Source of the DNA: Apostichopus japonicus
Taxonomy: Eukaryota > Echinodermata > Holothuroidea > Aspidochirotida > Stichopodidae
Assembly: GCF_037975245.1 (NCBI RefSeq)
Contig: NC_092580.1
Coordinates: forward strand, 23,331,001-23,395,000
Reading direction: 5' to 3'
Length of the DNA stretch: 64,000 bases
In this document: one piece after another, positions 1-14,100 of the stretch
Numbering within the stretch: the stretch's first letter is position 1
How the letters are laid out: every line of letters begins with the position of its first letter
Position numbers and translations under genes: made by a program
The notes under the pieces: generated by a model
Databases searched by the model: none
Told to the model about the DNA's origin: nothing
The model's input: the letters and a program-made list of their open reading frames with translations, nothing else

Positions 1-189
1 ATCCCCTAATACTTTGTCCACAGAGCTTAGCAGTGAGAACTTCACATGATAGAGCCATCTTCCACAATTAAAATTCACACCACATTTTTACTTACTACAA
101 GACATAAACTATAATGGATATCTTCACTAACACATACATAAGCATGTTATATGCCAAGCCAATCATGCACTTGAAACTGATGGAATGTG

Positions 190-1570
190 TGCTTATTACA
201 TGTGAAGGCTATCTATAGCCTGCACACTTAATGTTCAAATACTACAGTGAAGCTACCTTTCACACTCAGATGATGAACCATGTGCAAGCTATGTGCGAAG
301 GCTATCTTGCACACTCAAATGTTAATGTACATGTATGGTATGTGTATAGGCTGTCTTGCACACTCAGATGATGAATTATGTGTATGCTATACATTAATGT
401 TATCTTGCACACTCAAATGTTGAATTGCATGTATGCTACATGTGAAGGTTATCTAACACACTCATATGATGAACCATGTGCAAGCTGTGTGTGAAGGCTA
501 TCTTGCACACTTAAATGTTAATGTACATGTAGGCTATGTGTGTAGGCTGTCTTGCACACTCAGATGATGAACCACAAGCAAGCTGTGTGTGAAGGCTATC
601 TTGCACACTCAAACGGTAACGCACATGTAAGGTATGCGTATAGGCTGTCTTGCACACTCAGATGATGAACCATGTGCAAGCTGTGTGTGAAGACTACCTT
701 GCACACTCAAATGGTAACGCACATGTAAGGTATACGTATAGGCTGTCTTGCACACTCAGATGATGGACCACAAGCAAGCTGTGTGTGAAGACTACCTTGC
801 ACACTCAAATGTTAATGTTAATGTACATGTATGGTATGCGTATAGGCTGTCTTGCACACTCAGATGATGGATTATGTGTATGCTATACATTAATGTTATC
901 TTGCAGAGTCAAATGTTGAAATGCATCTATGCTTCATGTGTAGGCTATCTTGCACACTCAGATAATGAACCATGTGCAAGCTGTGTGTGAAGGCTATCTT
1001 GCACACAAACAAACTAAAATGTATGTACACTCCTTGTGAAGGCAGTCTTGCACACTCAGGTTCTGTAATGTATGCATGCCTGCAGGCAAAGGCTTCCTTG
1101 CACATGAAGGGTGGTGTATATATGTGCATGCTATATGTGGCGCCTAACTTTCATACTGCGATTAGACTAACTTACATGATATACATGGAAGGCCATCTTG
1201 CACACTATGATGATGATGAATATGTGTGCATGCAACATGTGAAGGCTAGTTTACACACTCAGACAACACACGCTACATGTGACAATGATAACATACATGT
1301 TATATGTGAAGGCTATCTTTAATACACTCACATGACGAAGTATGTGCATACTACATGTGGAGGCTACCTTGCACACAGAGATGATGAATATGTGCATGCT
1401 ATATATATGAAGGCTACCTTGCACACTTAGATGAAGAAATATGTGCATGCTGCATGCAAAAGCTATCTTTCAACACTTACATGCAGAGATGTATGTATTC
1501 TACGTGTGAAGGCTACTATGCAAACCAAGATCCTGAAATGTGTGCCTACTACTTAAAGGCAATTTTGTGG
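190..1570. repeat. Minisatellite, ~49-50 bp units in ~98 bp pairs
   Basis: The word CTTGCACACTCA recurs near 304, 355, 405, 503, 553, 601, 651, 701, 748, 797 and 852. Two unit types alternate: one continues AAATGTTAATGTACATGTA, the other AGATGATGAACCATGTGCAA. Units decay toward 1570. Open frames across it are products of the repeat. Bases 1-189 show nothing recognisable. Confidence 0.9.
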
Positions 1571-1978
1571 ACATCAAGATGCTTTCTCACTCAGCGAGAG
1601 CCAATCCGATTTCCAAGACTCCAAGAAAGCAACCACTCGCCCCTTCAATTCCATAAATACGAACAAACCATTTTGCCATTTCCTTCTGCCATCACTGCTT
1701 AATCCGCAGACAAAGTCTGTAAATCTTGCACAGCAAGAAATGTCTGTGTGACAAGCACAGCTTACTCTATCACCACAGAAACAAGGAATGCCATTAAAAA
1801 AAAAAATGAAAAAAAAAATATATTCACAAAAAACTGTAACATTTCTGGATGGATAAGTCCAGCTAATCTTCTCAGCGTCCCGTTCTCAATACCGTTTCCC
1901 AAATTCCTTGGAGCACTTTACTTCGCTGGAAATTTCACGCGATAATGCCGCTGAAGAGAGCACACAATTAAGCTACAG
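1571..1978 (-). other. Region downstream of the BRAF stop, presumed 3' UTR
   Basis: About 400 bases follow the stop codon. No AATAAA is present on the minus strand here. The variant AATATA occurs at about 1828-1833 beside an A/T homopolymer stretch (1797-1830). The mRNA end cannot be placed; it could lie here or beyond the minisatellite. Confidence 0.4.
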
Positions 1979-2167
1979 CTACATCACCACCGTTTCCTTG
2001 TTTGTGAAAAAGGGAAAAGCACCAAACTGGCTCTGTATCGGAGTTCTGGGAGACGGACAGTACATGAACTCCTCCGAGTTAAACCTCGCTCTGTTCATGG
2101 AGGGTTCCGAAGAACTTTTATGGATCTTAGGGAGTGACTTAGCCAGACCTTCCAATGCTGCTAGGAT
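1979..2167 (-). CDS. BRAF: BRAF exon 18 (724-785), C-terminal tail and stop
   Basis: 189 bp including TAG; acceptor CCACATAG. Encodes [29 protein letters not shown], then [15 protein letters not shown] and a short extra tail NKETVVM. S743 is the C-terminal 14-3-3 serine (human S729), but the motif reads KSSSEP instead of RSxSxP. S762 and T765 match the ERK feedback sites S750/T753, with two residues missing before them. Confidence 0.97.
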   Translation of the reverse strand: MLAALEGLAKSLPKIHKSSSEPSMNRARFNSEEFMYCPSPRTPIQSQFGAFPFFTNKETVVM

Positions 2168-5100
2168 CTATGTGGAAGACAACATTGAAAAAAAAAACAG
2201 AAATGTCAACCATGCTCCAGGTATCCTGGTTGTTTACAATACAGAACAAGAACAAAAACAGTTTGAAAATGATACAATTTTTTATTATTGAATCTTTATT
2301 CTTTCCATATTATCTAAATCTATATTATTTAATCTTTTATTATTTAAGAGAGATCTGAACTTTGCCATATTTGGCATTGTTAATTTTTGTTTTCTTCAGT
2401 AGGTTAATTTTTTCCATTTTTTAAACTGTCTATTCTGTGGCTCATAAGTAGTCATAGTTCAAGTACAAGTAAATACACATCATCGCAAAGAGAATGTGTC
2501 AGTTTATATCTGGAAACAATTTGAAAGCCTGAGAACAAAAGGAATGCATGTCACATTATTATAGCAACTTTCTGTTGGTAAAAGACACCATCAAAACTTC
2601 AGCTGGTTGATGAGATTTGTAAAATTTTGGCTTGTCCTACAAAATCACAGCTGACTTTTATATTGATGACAAGAACCTGACAGATTAACCATAAACGATA
2701 TCTAACTCTTGCCTTTAATAGGACAATATCCATGCAATATAGTCAATCAAACCGTACTGAAGATCACTTTCAAATTCCATCGACTATGCAAGCAAAGGAA
2801 AACACCCACCTGTGGAAAAAGTGGCCTCTCGTCTCGCTGCGTTTTACAGCAATCTAAAAACAGCCTTCGCAAGGCCTTCGGAACATCGTTCCTGATTCTG
2901 GTGGCATCGGGACTAAGGATACCTCGACCAACCATCCAGATGATCTGCAAAATAGGTACATGACTGAGAGATTGTAGCAACTATTTCATATGATACAGAG
3001 AGAACATTCATATTGCTGTGTGAAACTATGTTTTTCTTGGAAGAAGTGTCCCAAAAGATAAGATTTAAGTAAAACCTATAGAATTCACACCTTTTATCAT
3101 TTTCAATCCAGTCACCAGCTCATAGAGTGCTATACCAATCAGATTACATATAAAAACACACAATAGAACAGAATGCAAATCCATTCTTACCTGATCCTTA
3201 TTACTGATGTTTGAGTATGGAAGGGATCCAGTCATCAGCTCGTAGAGTACTATACCAAATGCAAACACATCAGACTGGAATGAATAAGGGTTCGGATCCC
3301 TCATCCTTATCACCTCTGGTGCCTGATTAAGAGACAGAGAAATATTCCTTGGATGGAATGAACCTTTGATAAACTTTTAGATATTCACAAAATGTTTTTG
3401 GTAAAAGTACAGCCTAACGGATTGATTTCCAATGACATGATGACTTCTTTTGCATCATTGGTAGAATTACATATAACAAATGCCACTGATATCTTTCAAA
3501 TTACTACAGAGTTCCCCCCTTTTTGGTGTGTCAGAAACTAGAAAAATTAAAGTACTTTTATAGTTTTATCAGCTCATACAATCTTTGATGCTCATCTGCC
3601 GAATTAAAGGATCAAATTAATCAAAAATCCTTAATGGAAGTTTTACTTCTCTTTAAGAGACAACACATGTCCAATAAAACAAGAAGTTTCCAGGTTTTTA
3701 TTTCTTCTATCTCTTTAGGAACTACAAAGTCTTCTTATTTACCTAACAATGCACCGATTAACAGCTGTATATGTTGATACTTACTATGTAAAGTGATAAA
3801 AGCTACAAAACCGGAATAGACAATATTTCTAGCATATTCAATACTTTATAGAAGAAACAATAAAATAAATAAACAATAATTATTGTGCTTCATATCAGCA
3901 AAGATCTCTCCCTGATACTTGTAAACTTTCTAATCTACTCAAAGAGTCCTACTAACCATCCACAGGATAGACCCTGAAGGCTGCTCAAACTGTTGGGACC
4001 CACTCCATCTTGATTTCACAGTCGCCAGACCAAAATCACCAATCTTCACTGTAAAGTCTTCGTGGAGGAAGATGTCTGTTGCATTTGTTAAGGATAATTT
4101 CATAATGAAAAAGGGAACCTCATCAAAATATTGTTATCTAACTCTCGCCAGGGATGTGTAAAAGTAAGTTGGCCTGACGTTTTGATCCTAGCAGGATCTT
4201 CTTCAAAGGCTGAATGACAAAAGATAATTAGAGACACAGTGATGATTAGAGACACTTGCTTTGTATCCCTATGAACAGCACAGTGTGTAGGACTGAAACT
4301 ACAGAATATCAGAGAAGGGGTGGGTAGGTGGGTGGCAGAGGAGGGGTGGGTAGGTCTGTGGCAGAGGGGGGGGGGATTACTATGAAGCAAGACTACATTT
4401 ATAGCAAACAGAGACTACAAACAGGGTTTCCAGGAGAAAGGAAGTCAGTGAGTCATCCCCACATCCCTTGCCAGTAATGTCCTTCAAGTAGTAATAAATA
4501 AAACTGCCGTTAGGCTTTCTTACATTACCGGTACTTCCTTTCATCAGTCCAGTAATACACATACCAATAGCCATGTTTGCTTTATAACTTCTCATAGCAT
4601 TTCTCAAGCCAAAAATAAATGAAGTACCTTCTTGCTCTGATGTAATCATGTCATCAGAGAGATGAGACTCGAATTGCTTCACACGTTTTAACAAACTGTA
4701 ATTTCCCCCCCCCCCCCCCCTTTCACTCAAATATCTCTTACAACCAAGAAGATTGTTCCAATTTTAAAATTCTGGACTTTCTCCACTTTCCATAAACATT
4801 GCAACATTCACTAAGAGACAATGTTATGATATTTCCATTGCAATCTTTTAACATTACCATTTCATTAGTTTGGACTTTGACAGACTGCTATAGTTTGTTT
4901 CACAGACTTTAGGGTATTTAAGCATAAAAAAAGTTTCTTTAACAAGGATACTGTTAGACTTCAAATCTCTGTGGATGATGTTCTTGGCATGTAAGTAACT
5001 GCAAAAGAGAGAGAGAGAGATAGAACATGAAGTGAAAACAAAACAATGTAAGAGGAAGAATTACTTCCATCATTCTCAATATTTAGACAGAAACTGCATC

Positions 5101-8100
5101 CTCATAACATTTTGCATCACGAAGATATGAATATTTTAAATTTATATTGATATTTTTGTAAGATGAACATGGCAACAGCAGAATGGACGATGTCAACTGT
5201 GAAACTGTTTTTGGTTTTTCTTTATATTTGTCAACCATTTATATCCATGCTATAATATTTCTACAAACAAGATACATTTTGCTACAAAGTTAAGTACAGA
5301 GAACCTTGACAGATCAGCAAATACAGCAAAGCTATTAGGTTTCAAGAATAATAAACCTAACCTAAGTAAAGCTTTTGAAGAGCACTTGGCCAGATAACAT
5401 CACAGACCCCCTTCTGTAATCTAGCTTCCTGGAGTAACAAGGTTCAGCCAATCAAAAGAGGTTACATTCAATCAACCATATCTTGAGTTAGGGAGAAGAT
5501 ATTGAGATGGGGGTTTCAACTAGCAATGTGGAAGAATAGTTTTCTCTTCCATATAAGTTTCACATTGTATGTCAGCAGGAACATTTTTTGAAGAAGTCCA
5601 TGCACAGTGCTTCAGCTTATTTCTCCTTGTTACACTGATTTTTACATACTCCCCCCCCCCTTCGACACCTCCCACTCTACACATATTTCCCAACCACCCA
5701 TTTATTTTCTGACCTATTTAAAACCTTATTGGCAAAATTCATCTGTAGAAAACTGACTAGAAAATGACAAGCTAATTTGAAAAGGGCTAAGAAATTATTG
5801 ACTAGACTGGGATTCAAAAGCTAGTGTAACTCAGGGTCACAAAAGACCAAGTCTATTGAGAGCTTGTAACCTGTTTAATATATTAAGTTTAAGATCAACC
5901 ATTAACTTCTGACTACAACACACTTCAAGGTCAGCATCATAATTCTGTATCTGAGTACTGTCTCATTGAAATCAAGCTTACATTAACCTCCTCAATAGAC
6001 CTTCAGACAGATTTTTCGACACAAAAAATGATGAGGACAGGATCTGCCTCCCATTCTCCTCCTGGGTCACTCCAGAATATACTTACTCCATGCCTTGAGC
6101 TGTTTGTCTGGATATGTTAATCAATGAGTACATTTCAAACTTCATTTCTTGTACATGTAAATGCTTGTACAGGCTAGAACCTTCACACCACTGCGTTATG
6201 ATTGCCAACTCTGGTTTGGATGTACATCCCATGAACAGCAGAATATTAGCATGCCTCGTCTTCCTGCAGAGGAGAGTAGCAAAAAAAAAAAGTAGGGAAG
6301 GGAAAGAAAGAAAAAAAGAAGAGATATGCAGGGAAATTGGAATCACTTAAATTTTGTTATGTTAATATGACAAGTAGGAAGCAAGATGTAATGAAGTCAA
6401 ACTTAATCAAAGTCAGATAATTATAATTATTATTACTATTTTTCTTTATTATTATTTTACTTTATTAATATTATTATATTTACTTTTTCCTAAATCACTC
6501 AGTTTTGCCTTGATTATTTCCTAAAAAAATGGAAAATTGCAATGAAGATCCTTTTAACGAATGGATCAAGACTGCATCTCCGTTTCCCGGGTTGAATATT
6601 CTCATATCTTCCAGTCAGCATGTTTTCATATTTCTAAAGTTGAATTCTTTGTTATCTGTAGATTCGATATCATCAGCTTCTCTGTCCCATTTATTCTCTT
6701 CCTTCAAACTACCAGAGTTTCTCTTACCGTAATACTGCAACCTCATTTTTGAAAGCCTGGAGTTGAGATGGAGTGGGATCTTTGACGTTGAGTTTCTTGA
6801 TTGCTACCGACCCTGCAGGAACGAGACACGGGCGACGAGTTGGTTGATATTAGAGAGAATGACAGATCTTAGCAGTTACTTAAAAATTTATATTACTATC
6901 AGAAGGATTTAGTTGGAGAGTCTCTTACCCAACCTTAAAATAAGTCTGAGTCAAATTTATGCCAGGCTTTGTTTGTTTTACAAGAATGATTCCTTTTTCA
7001 ATTTTCTGGGAGATACAATGGAATATCATTATTTTGGTGGTCTAAGAGCATATGAAACATGTACATCAATAGTGATAACAATTGTGCGGGTACCTGTCAC
7101 AAACGAAGGATATTTTGAATGTCGGGGGTAGGTACTCGGGTTTCTGCATGATTGTGATGGAATGCATTGTCAGATTTTTCAATAATTTTGAGTTCAATCC
7201 ACTGAAACAAAACTTACCATGCCATTGACCCCTATAGACAGTTCCGAATGAACCAGACCCAATCCTCGGTCCAGCTACTATCTCATCGTTTGAAATCTCC
7301 CAGTCATCGTTGGAATCTCTCCTTACTCTCTGCTAAAAGTTGGAAGAAGAAAAATATAAACTTGTTGTGTTTCTGTCAACCGGGATTTATTTATTTGTCT
7401 CTGAGTTGCAACCTTTTCTATCATTTATTTATTATTTTGTTTGCATGAACAAGAGGTTTTGGTACATTTGGTCAAAATGGCAACAATTTGCTGCATCGTG
7501 CTGACCAGAAAATATGATCACTCTTTCAGGTGTGTGCAGGCTATTTTCAAAACTTCAAACACAATCAGAGGGTTGCATACCCTAGCTACGACCAAGTTTT
7601 TTGTAACATAATCGGTGTCACATCTATTTTCCTATGCTACAGCAGTCAAACATTTCCTCCTTCTGTCTTATGCATAAAACTGGAGGCTTCATTTTGGCAA
7701 CGAGTGTTGGTAACAAACGAAGGAAAGATAAGACACAATCTGTTAATCAGACAGAATCGCAATGAGAATTGATAACATAAGATAAAAAGTCTCAAATGTT
7801 TGTTAATGAAAATTACAAAAGCTGTAGGGAACAAAAACTGTCTACATTTCTGTATGCTCTTAATATGTTAGCTACTATATGAAAGTCAAATGGTCACACC
7901 CCCAGATTAGACCTCTCACACTTCGGAGGGGGGTGGGGGTTTGGGGTGGGGAAAAGGGTAGGCTAAGATGGGTGGGCATGGTCAGAATGTTGCAAATATA
8001 CACCTTTAATGAAGTATTAATATACCTGGATTGGATTCCTTATCTGTGTTTGATACCTTAACACATTCTGTCATGGTACACCTCAAAACTCACTGGTTTG

Positions 8101-11100
8101 GGGATTTACGAGCAACGATACTTACCTGTCCCCCACACTCCACTATTACAATTTTTTGAACGCTTTTTGGACAAGTTTGGGGACCTTTTCACAGATCTGC
8201 GGATCCTAGAAGACGTTCCTAAGGAAGTGTTGGAAACGTCTTCTAGGATCCACAGATCTGTGGAAAGGTCCCCAAACTTGTCCAAAAAGCGTTCAAAAAA
8301 TTGTAATAGTGGGGTGGGAGACAGGTAAGAGGGGAGCGAAGTAAATATTGCAATCAGGAGAAGAGGAGAGAGGAAGGAGAAGATAAAGTGAAGACACAGA
8401 CCTTTGGACGCTGCATCACCCTCTCCTCTGCTGTACTAGTCGACGATGAACTTGCGATTCTGGTTTTATGCTTCCCTTGATGCGTCGGCGATGCTTGCGC
8501 ACTCCCGGACTTGTAAATTCTGTTCGGACTCTGTTCAGAGTTTGGCAGACTATTAGTTAATGCTGCAAAACAAGAGAGTTGAATATTTTTTCTGGCCTGT
8601 TACAAGTCTTTAGTAAGCAGTCATTATCCAAAGTTGATATGAACCTGTTGGAACTTAAGAATTTTCCACAGAAACCTTTGATGTCAAACATTCTACATCT
8701 ACATGTGTCTGAACTGATTGAGGAAACCTGTCATGTCGGTGGAAATCAAATCCTGACTCCCAACTTCAAAAAGCTGATGACTTATTGATGAGTAACTTTT
8801 AGGAAGATATGTGTGGATCATAACACTAGAACGGGAGATTAAAATCACACAGGTAATACTTGCCTGTCCCTTTAAACAAGATATTCAAATTATACCTTTT
8901 GTGTACTTCAAATAAAATTTGTACCTCTTAGATTCAATCAATTTTCATGAAATCATCCAGTACCGCAGTAGTTCTAAATTACAGTCATAAAATATCTTTC
9001 ATCTATGCCCCCACCCCCACACACATTTCCCAAAACTAGGTCATTTTGTCTACAATTTTGCAAACTTAAAAGCTTTTAAAACATTCAAATTGCAGCTGTT
9101 TTCTTTATATTGATTTTTTTACACTCCAACATGAGCATATAAGTAATCATGTAGCACACAAAACCAATTGTTGCACTGGTTACAGGTAGGACACCATACA
9201 TGCATGTATTATACATGTATAAATCTACAGAGCAATTGCTTTCAATAACTTGCTTCATAGCACAACTTAAAATCAAATAAATTAGCTGAAACACATTCTT
9301 CCAAATTTGTTAGTAAGCAGTACACCCCTTGATACCATTAATCCACCATGCTGACAAATTGACCTTGTAAATTTAAGGGGGTTGTCCATGTTTTCATTTA
9401 TTTTAGCGGTCGTCTGTTTTCATTTATTTTAGCGGTCGTCCATGTTTTCATTTATTTTAGCGGTCGTCCATGTTTTCATATATTTTAGGGATTGTCCATG
9501 TTTTCATTTATTTTAGCGGTCGTCCATGTTTTCATTTATTTTAGCGGTCGTCCATCATTCCATGTTTTCATTTATTTTAGCGGTCGTCCATGTTTTCATA
9601 TATTTTAGGGGTCGTCTGTTTTCATTTATTTTAGCGGTCGTCCATGTTTTCATTTATTTTAGCGGTCGTCCATGTTTTCATTTATTTTAGCGTTCATCTA
9701 TGCTTTCATTTATTTTAGCAGTCGTCCATGTTTTCATTTATTTTAGGGATTGTCCATGTTTTCATTTATTTTAGCGGTCGTCCATGTTTTCATTTATTTT
9801 AGGGATTGTCCATGTTTTCCTTTATTTTAGCGGTCGTCCATGTTTTCATATATTTTAGCGGTCGTCCATGTTTTCATTTATTTTAGCGGTCGTCCATGTT
9901 TTCATATATTTTAGGGATTGTCCATGTTTTCATTTATTTTAGCGGTCGTCCATGTTTTCATATATTTTAGCGGTCGTCTGTTTTCATTTATTTTAGCGGT
10001 CGTCCATGTTTTCATTTATTTTAGCGGTCGTCCATGTTTTCATTTATTTTAGCGTTCATCTATGCTTTCATTTATTTTAGCAGTCGTCCATGTTTTCATT
10101 TATTTTAGGGATTGTCCATGTTTTCATTTATTTTAGCGGTCGTCCATGTTTTCATTTATTTTAGGGATTGTCCATGTTTTCCTTTATTTTAGCGGTCGTC
10201 CATGTTTTCATATATTTTAGGGATTGTCCATGTTTTCATTTATTTTAGCGGTCGTCCATGTTTTCATTTATTTTAGGGATTGTCCATGTTTTCCTTTATT
10301 TTAGCGGTCGTCCATGTTTTCATATATTTTAGGGATTGTCCATGTTTTCATTAATTTTAGCGGTCGTCCATGTTTTCATTTATTTTAGCGGTCGTCCATG
10401 CTTTCATTTATTTTAGCAGTCGTCCATGTTTTCATTTATTTTAGGGATTGTCCATGTTTTCCTTTATTTTAGCGGTCATCCATGTTTTCATTTATTTTAG
10501 CGGTCGTCCATCATTCCATGTTTTCATTTATTTTAGCGTTCATCTATGCTTTCATTTATTTTAGGGGTTGTCCATGTTTCATATATTTTAGCGATTGTCC
10601 ATGTTTTCATATATTTTAGCGATTGTCCATGTTTTCATATATTTTAGCGATTGTCCATGTTTTCATTTATTTTACTATAGAGGAATGAGAAGGCACTTGA
10701 TTGATCAGAACTGAAAATTTTTATCAATTTCTATTCTTTCTATAAAAAGTCAAATGTTATTATATCACTGTCGCCAAGAATATAAAACAGGATAGATAGT
10801 ATCCTTGTTTATCCTAGTTTTATCAGTATCATTCCCCCCTCCCCTCCCCAACCCCCTCTTATATTGTTGGTTCACCTCTTTCAATATAAAATTAGTTTAC
10901 TGCAATAGTCTGCAAACTGTTTACAGTAATGAAATTTCATATTTTTTTTTTAATGGTTTTTTATAACAAATTTGAATTGTTATACCAGAGACAACAACTG
11001 TAAGTTAATTTTTGTAAAGTTTTGAAAAGAAAGCAGAAAATAAAACAAAAATCATTTTCATGAAAAAGAAAAAAAAAATATCACCACCTTTTCCGTTGGA

Positions 11101-14100
11101 AAGAGTTTGTTTCCTTCCATCTCATAAATAACTCACCAAGAACGTTGTAGTCAAAGTAACCTTCGGGATGCGCAGCTTTGTTCTTGCGAGAGGGCATGGG
11201 TGAGCCGATTAAGTGATGCCTTTGATTTGAATATTCTAGGTTAGTGGAGGAGGAGGAGGTAAAATATAAGGATGATGCAAGCAGGCAAGAGAAAAGGGGA
11301 AGGAGGTTGGAATGCGGCTGACCCTCCAGGGACTGACCAATAATTGAAACATGTACAAGTACCACCAATTAGCAAAAGAATAAAATAAAACAAGAAAATA
11401 AAAGTGGACAGGCAAAACTAGAGAAATGTCAAGACAGATATAGAGGATGTGGGGGGGGGGGGGGGTGGGGGAGGGAGGAGGAGGAGGAAGGAGAGTTCAA
11501 AACAGTACACGATACAATTGACTATCATGACACATCGGACATACTGATGAACAAGTACATAAACGGACAGAAAGATTGACAAACGAATAGGTCACAATCC
11601 GTCACGATACATATAGATGGCAGGCTGTAAGAGTCAAAAGCATTACAGAAAGTTATTTATTAATTCTCATAATTTTCCAAGTCCATGATTGGATCAACCA
11701 GTAATGTAATGACTGATATGAAAATAGTTATCAGAATTTAGTCGCCTAAGATTTGCGTGTGGTTTGGTATAAATTTTTACCCTGCCACGATTCTTTTCGC
11801 ATCTGACTGTGCCACCAGTCGTTATCCAATGCTGTCCCGGATGTTTTGGGGTCACCCCTTACAAAAAAGCTTTTAGAGCCGAATTCTGCAAGACACGATT
11901 TATGAGATGGACACCGACATTGGAAGGAGAGAAGACCAGACACAGACATTTTAAATCTCAACAATGGGCTTGTGATAGTTTTGTGCAAATAGTTTATAAC
12001 AAAGAAATCATTTCCAGGTTTTTAAAGTTGTGTATGAGATGAAGTAAGGAGATGCCCCTCAACCATTACTGAAAGTGGGATTGGGAGGATGGAGATGGGA
12101 GAGGCGAAAGCTTCTACCTCTAAAAAAAAAGCAATGGGGGAGGGAAAAAAACAAACCTCTGGCATCCAAAAAGTAATTTTGCATAGCCCTAATTATTCCA
12201 TTAGATGATCCTGGTAAAATATAAAGCAATTCATGTTTAAATCCCCTGTCTTTGTTGTTCCATCACAAAACTAAGCGTTACATTAATTCTGAGGAGAATC
12301 CAATCATGTTCTCACAACTTCAAGAGGGGTAAGGGGAACTTTTCTGTAGTATTCCTTTTCCACATTTGTTTAAGCTGACAATTAGGCCAAACATTAGTCA
12401 TAAACATCTTCTTTTTTCGACTAGCGCACCATTGACGCTACAATTTATCTGTCAAGTTCCTTGAAATTGATAGCCTGGAAGAATAGTTTGTTTTTGAATT
12501 AATCAAAGAAGAACACATAACTAAGCAACCTGGTGAAATTTCTATGCGACTCCTGCATTGCTGTTTCGAGATACCGATATTTGAAATTGTCACAGTTTTT
12601 CGGTTCGCACTGTAAGTGAACCTGATGCCAAAATAGGTGTGATGTCATAGTTGCACCCTGAGAGCAAAATGTTGTTTTCCTTGTTTTTTTTATCACCAAA
12701 CAATAAATTTACCTTTGGCCTATACTTTTAAGATAGGCCACATGAATTTGACTAGTGACCTTGGCAAATATCTGAGTAGCGATGAATAGCGATGGCAAGA
12801 TGAATTGAAATGTTGACTTTGGAAGTATCTAGTTTTGCTGTGAGCTACCGCCACACACTAATTAAAGGATACCATGGAATTTATAACATTTCTGTGCTTT
12901 GGCAGAACAGTACCCGAAATGGCTTTTCTTGCTGTTCTTGCACTGTACACCCCTCCCCCACAACATGTTTATGCTACTAATGATGATAAAACATTAATTA
13001 CCTTGACAACATTTCTAAATAACTACAAAACTGGATAATGATAACAAATCACTTGGGATCACTAAGGGGGATCAGAGTTAAGGTAAAGAAATCATAGATC
13101 CTATGGATGCCCGCATGCCGACAAGACAAACAGCATGCAAATCAACGTGCATTAGCCTGCCAGATACCACCCCACAACAATGTCTCAAAATTACCGCCTT
13201 AATTCGCATATCGTAATTTCCAAGCTATGATAATAAAGATCATTACAAGCTCACGAAGCACAGGGTGCATATAATACCATGAAATAACACATGAGTTCAT
13301 TGATGACAAGTTATTTGGACAACTAATAGCTATCATCTCTCTTATATCCTAAGCTGAAAATACTACCTCAAATCTATAACTTTATGTAAAAAGGTACAAA
13401 AAGGGAGGGGGGAGGGGGCATGTGGGGGGATTAATGCCCGATATTGTTGTGAATTTTGACCAAGTTATAAAGCATTTTCTGTCAGACAAATTTTAGCACT
13501 ACATACATAGACATTGCAGCTTGTCATTCCTTACAAAGAAACATATTCTAACAAAAGTGAAAGATATTTGACCAATCTTCTTCAAATCCTGACTGAATGA
13601 TGAATATGCATACTTTATAGCACTCTGACTGAATGATGAATATGCATAACTTTATAGCTCTATGTCCAATTCTACAAGAAACTTGTCCACAGTGATCATC
13701 ACGGTTAATATCATCAAACTACTTGTAAACTCCCAATACACATTTAAAGGAGGCATTGAGCGTTTTTATTCACCTTATCCAAAGACACAATAGATTCTCA
13801 AAAGCATCTTTGTAAGTTAGATCCACCATAACAACAGAATATTGGAATCTTGCATTTTTGTATTATTAAGAGTATCATTTTTGAGAATCAATAGGAAAGT
13901 AAAATTGTCTTGTTTGCATCTCATTTCTTGCAGACTACAAACATTAATGAAATGCTGTCAAGTCTATCGACTTAAAAATGCTTGCAACTCCGTTGAGGGG
14001 TTTCTACCAATGACATAGAGAATATATTCTTGTCTCTGATATATAGTAAAATGATGCCTATCCATCAAAGCAAGAATCTTGAAAGGGTGAATGAAACACC

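Noticed and set aside
4380-4730. 116-codon minus-strand frame in intron 14
   Set aside because: Begins at a C-homopolymer and has no recognisable domain; probably chance or an old repeat.
9376-10675. CRISPR-like look of a regular 28-bp array
   Set aside because: Units abut with no unique spacers, and the host is an animal nuclear genome; it is a minisatellite.
11746-11988. Minus-strand frame with DNDWWHSQ, reminiscent of an SH3 motif
   Set aside because: Only a few residues fit, the rest does not, and it cannot be joined in phase to the neighbouring exons.
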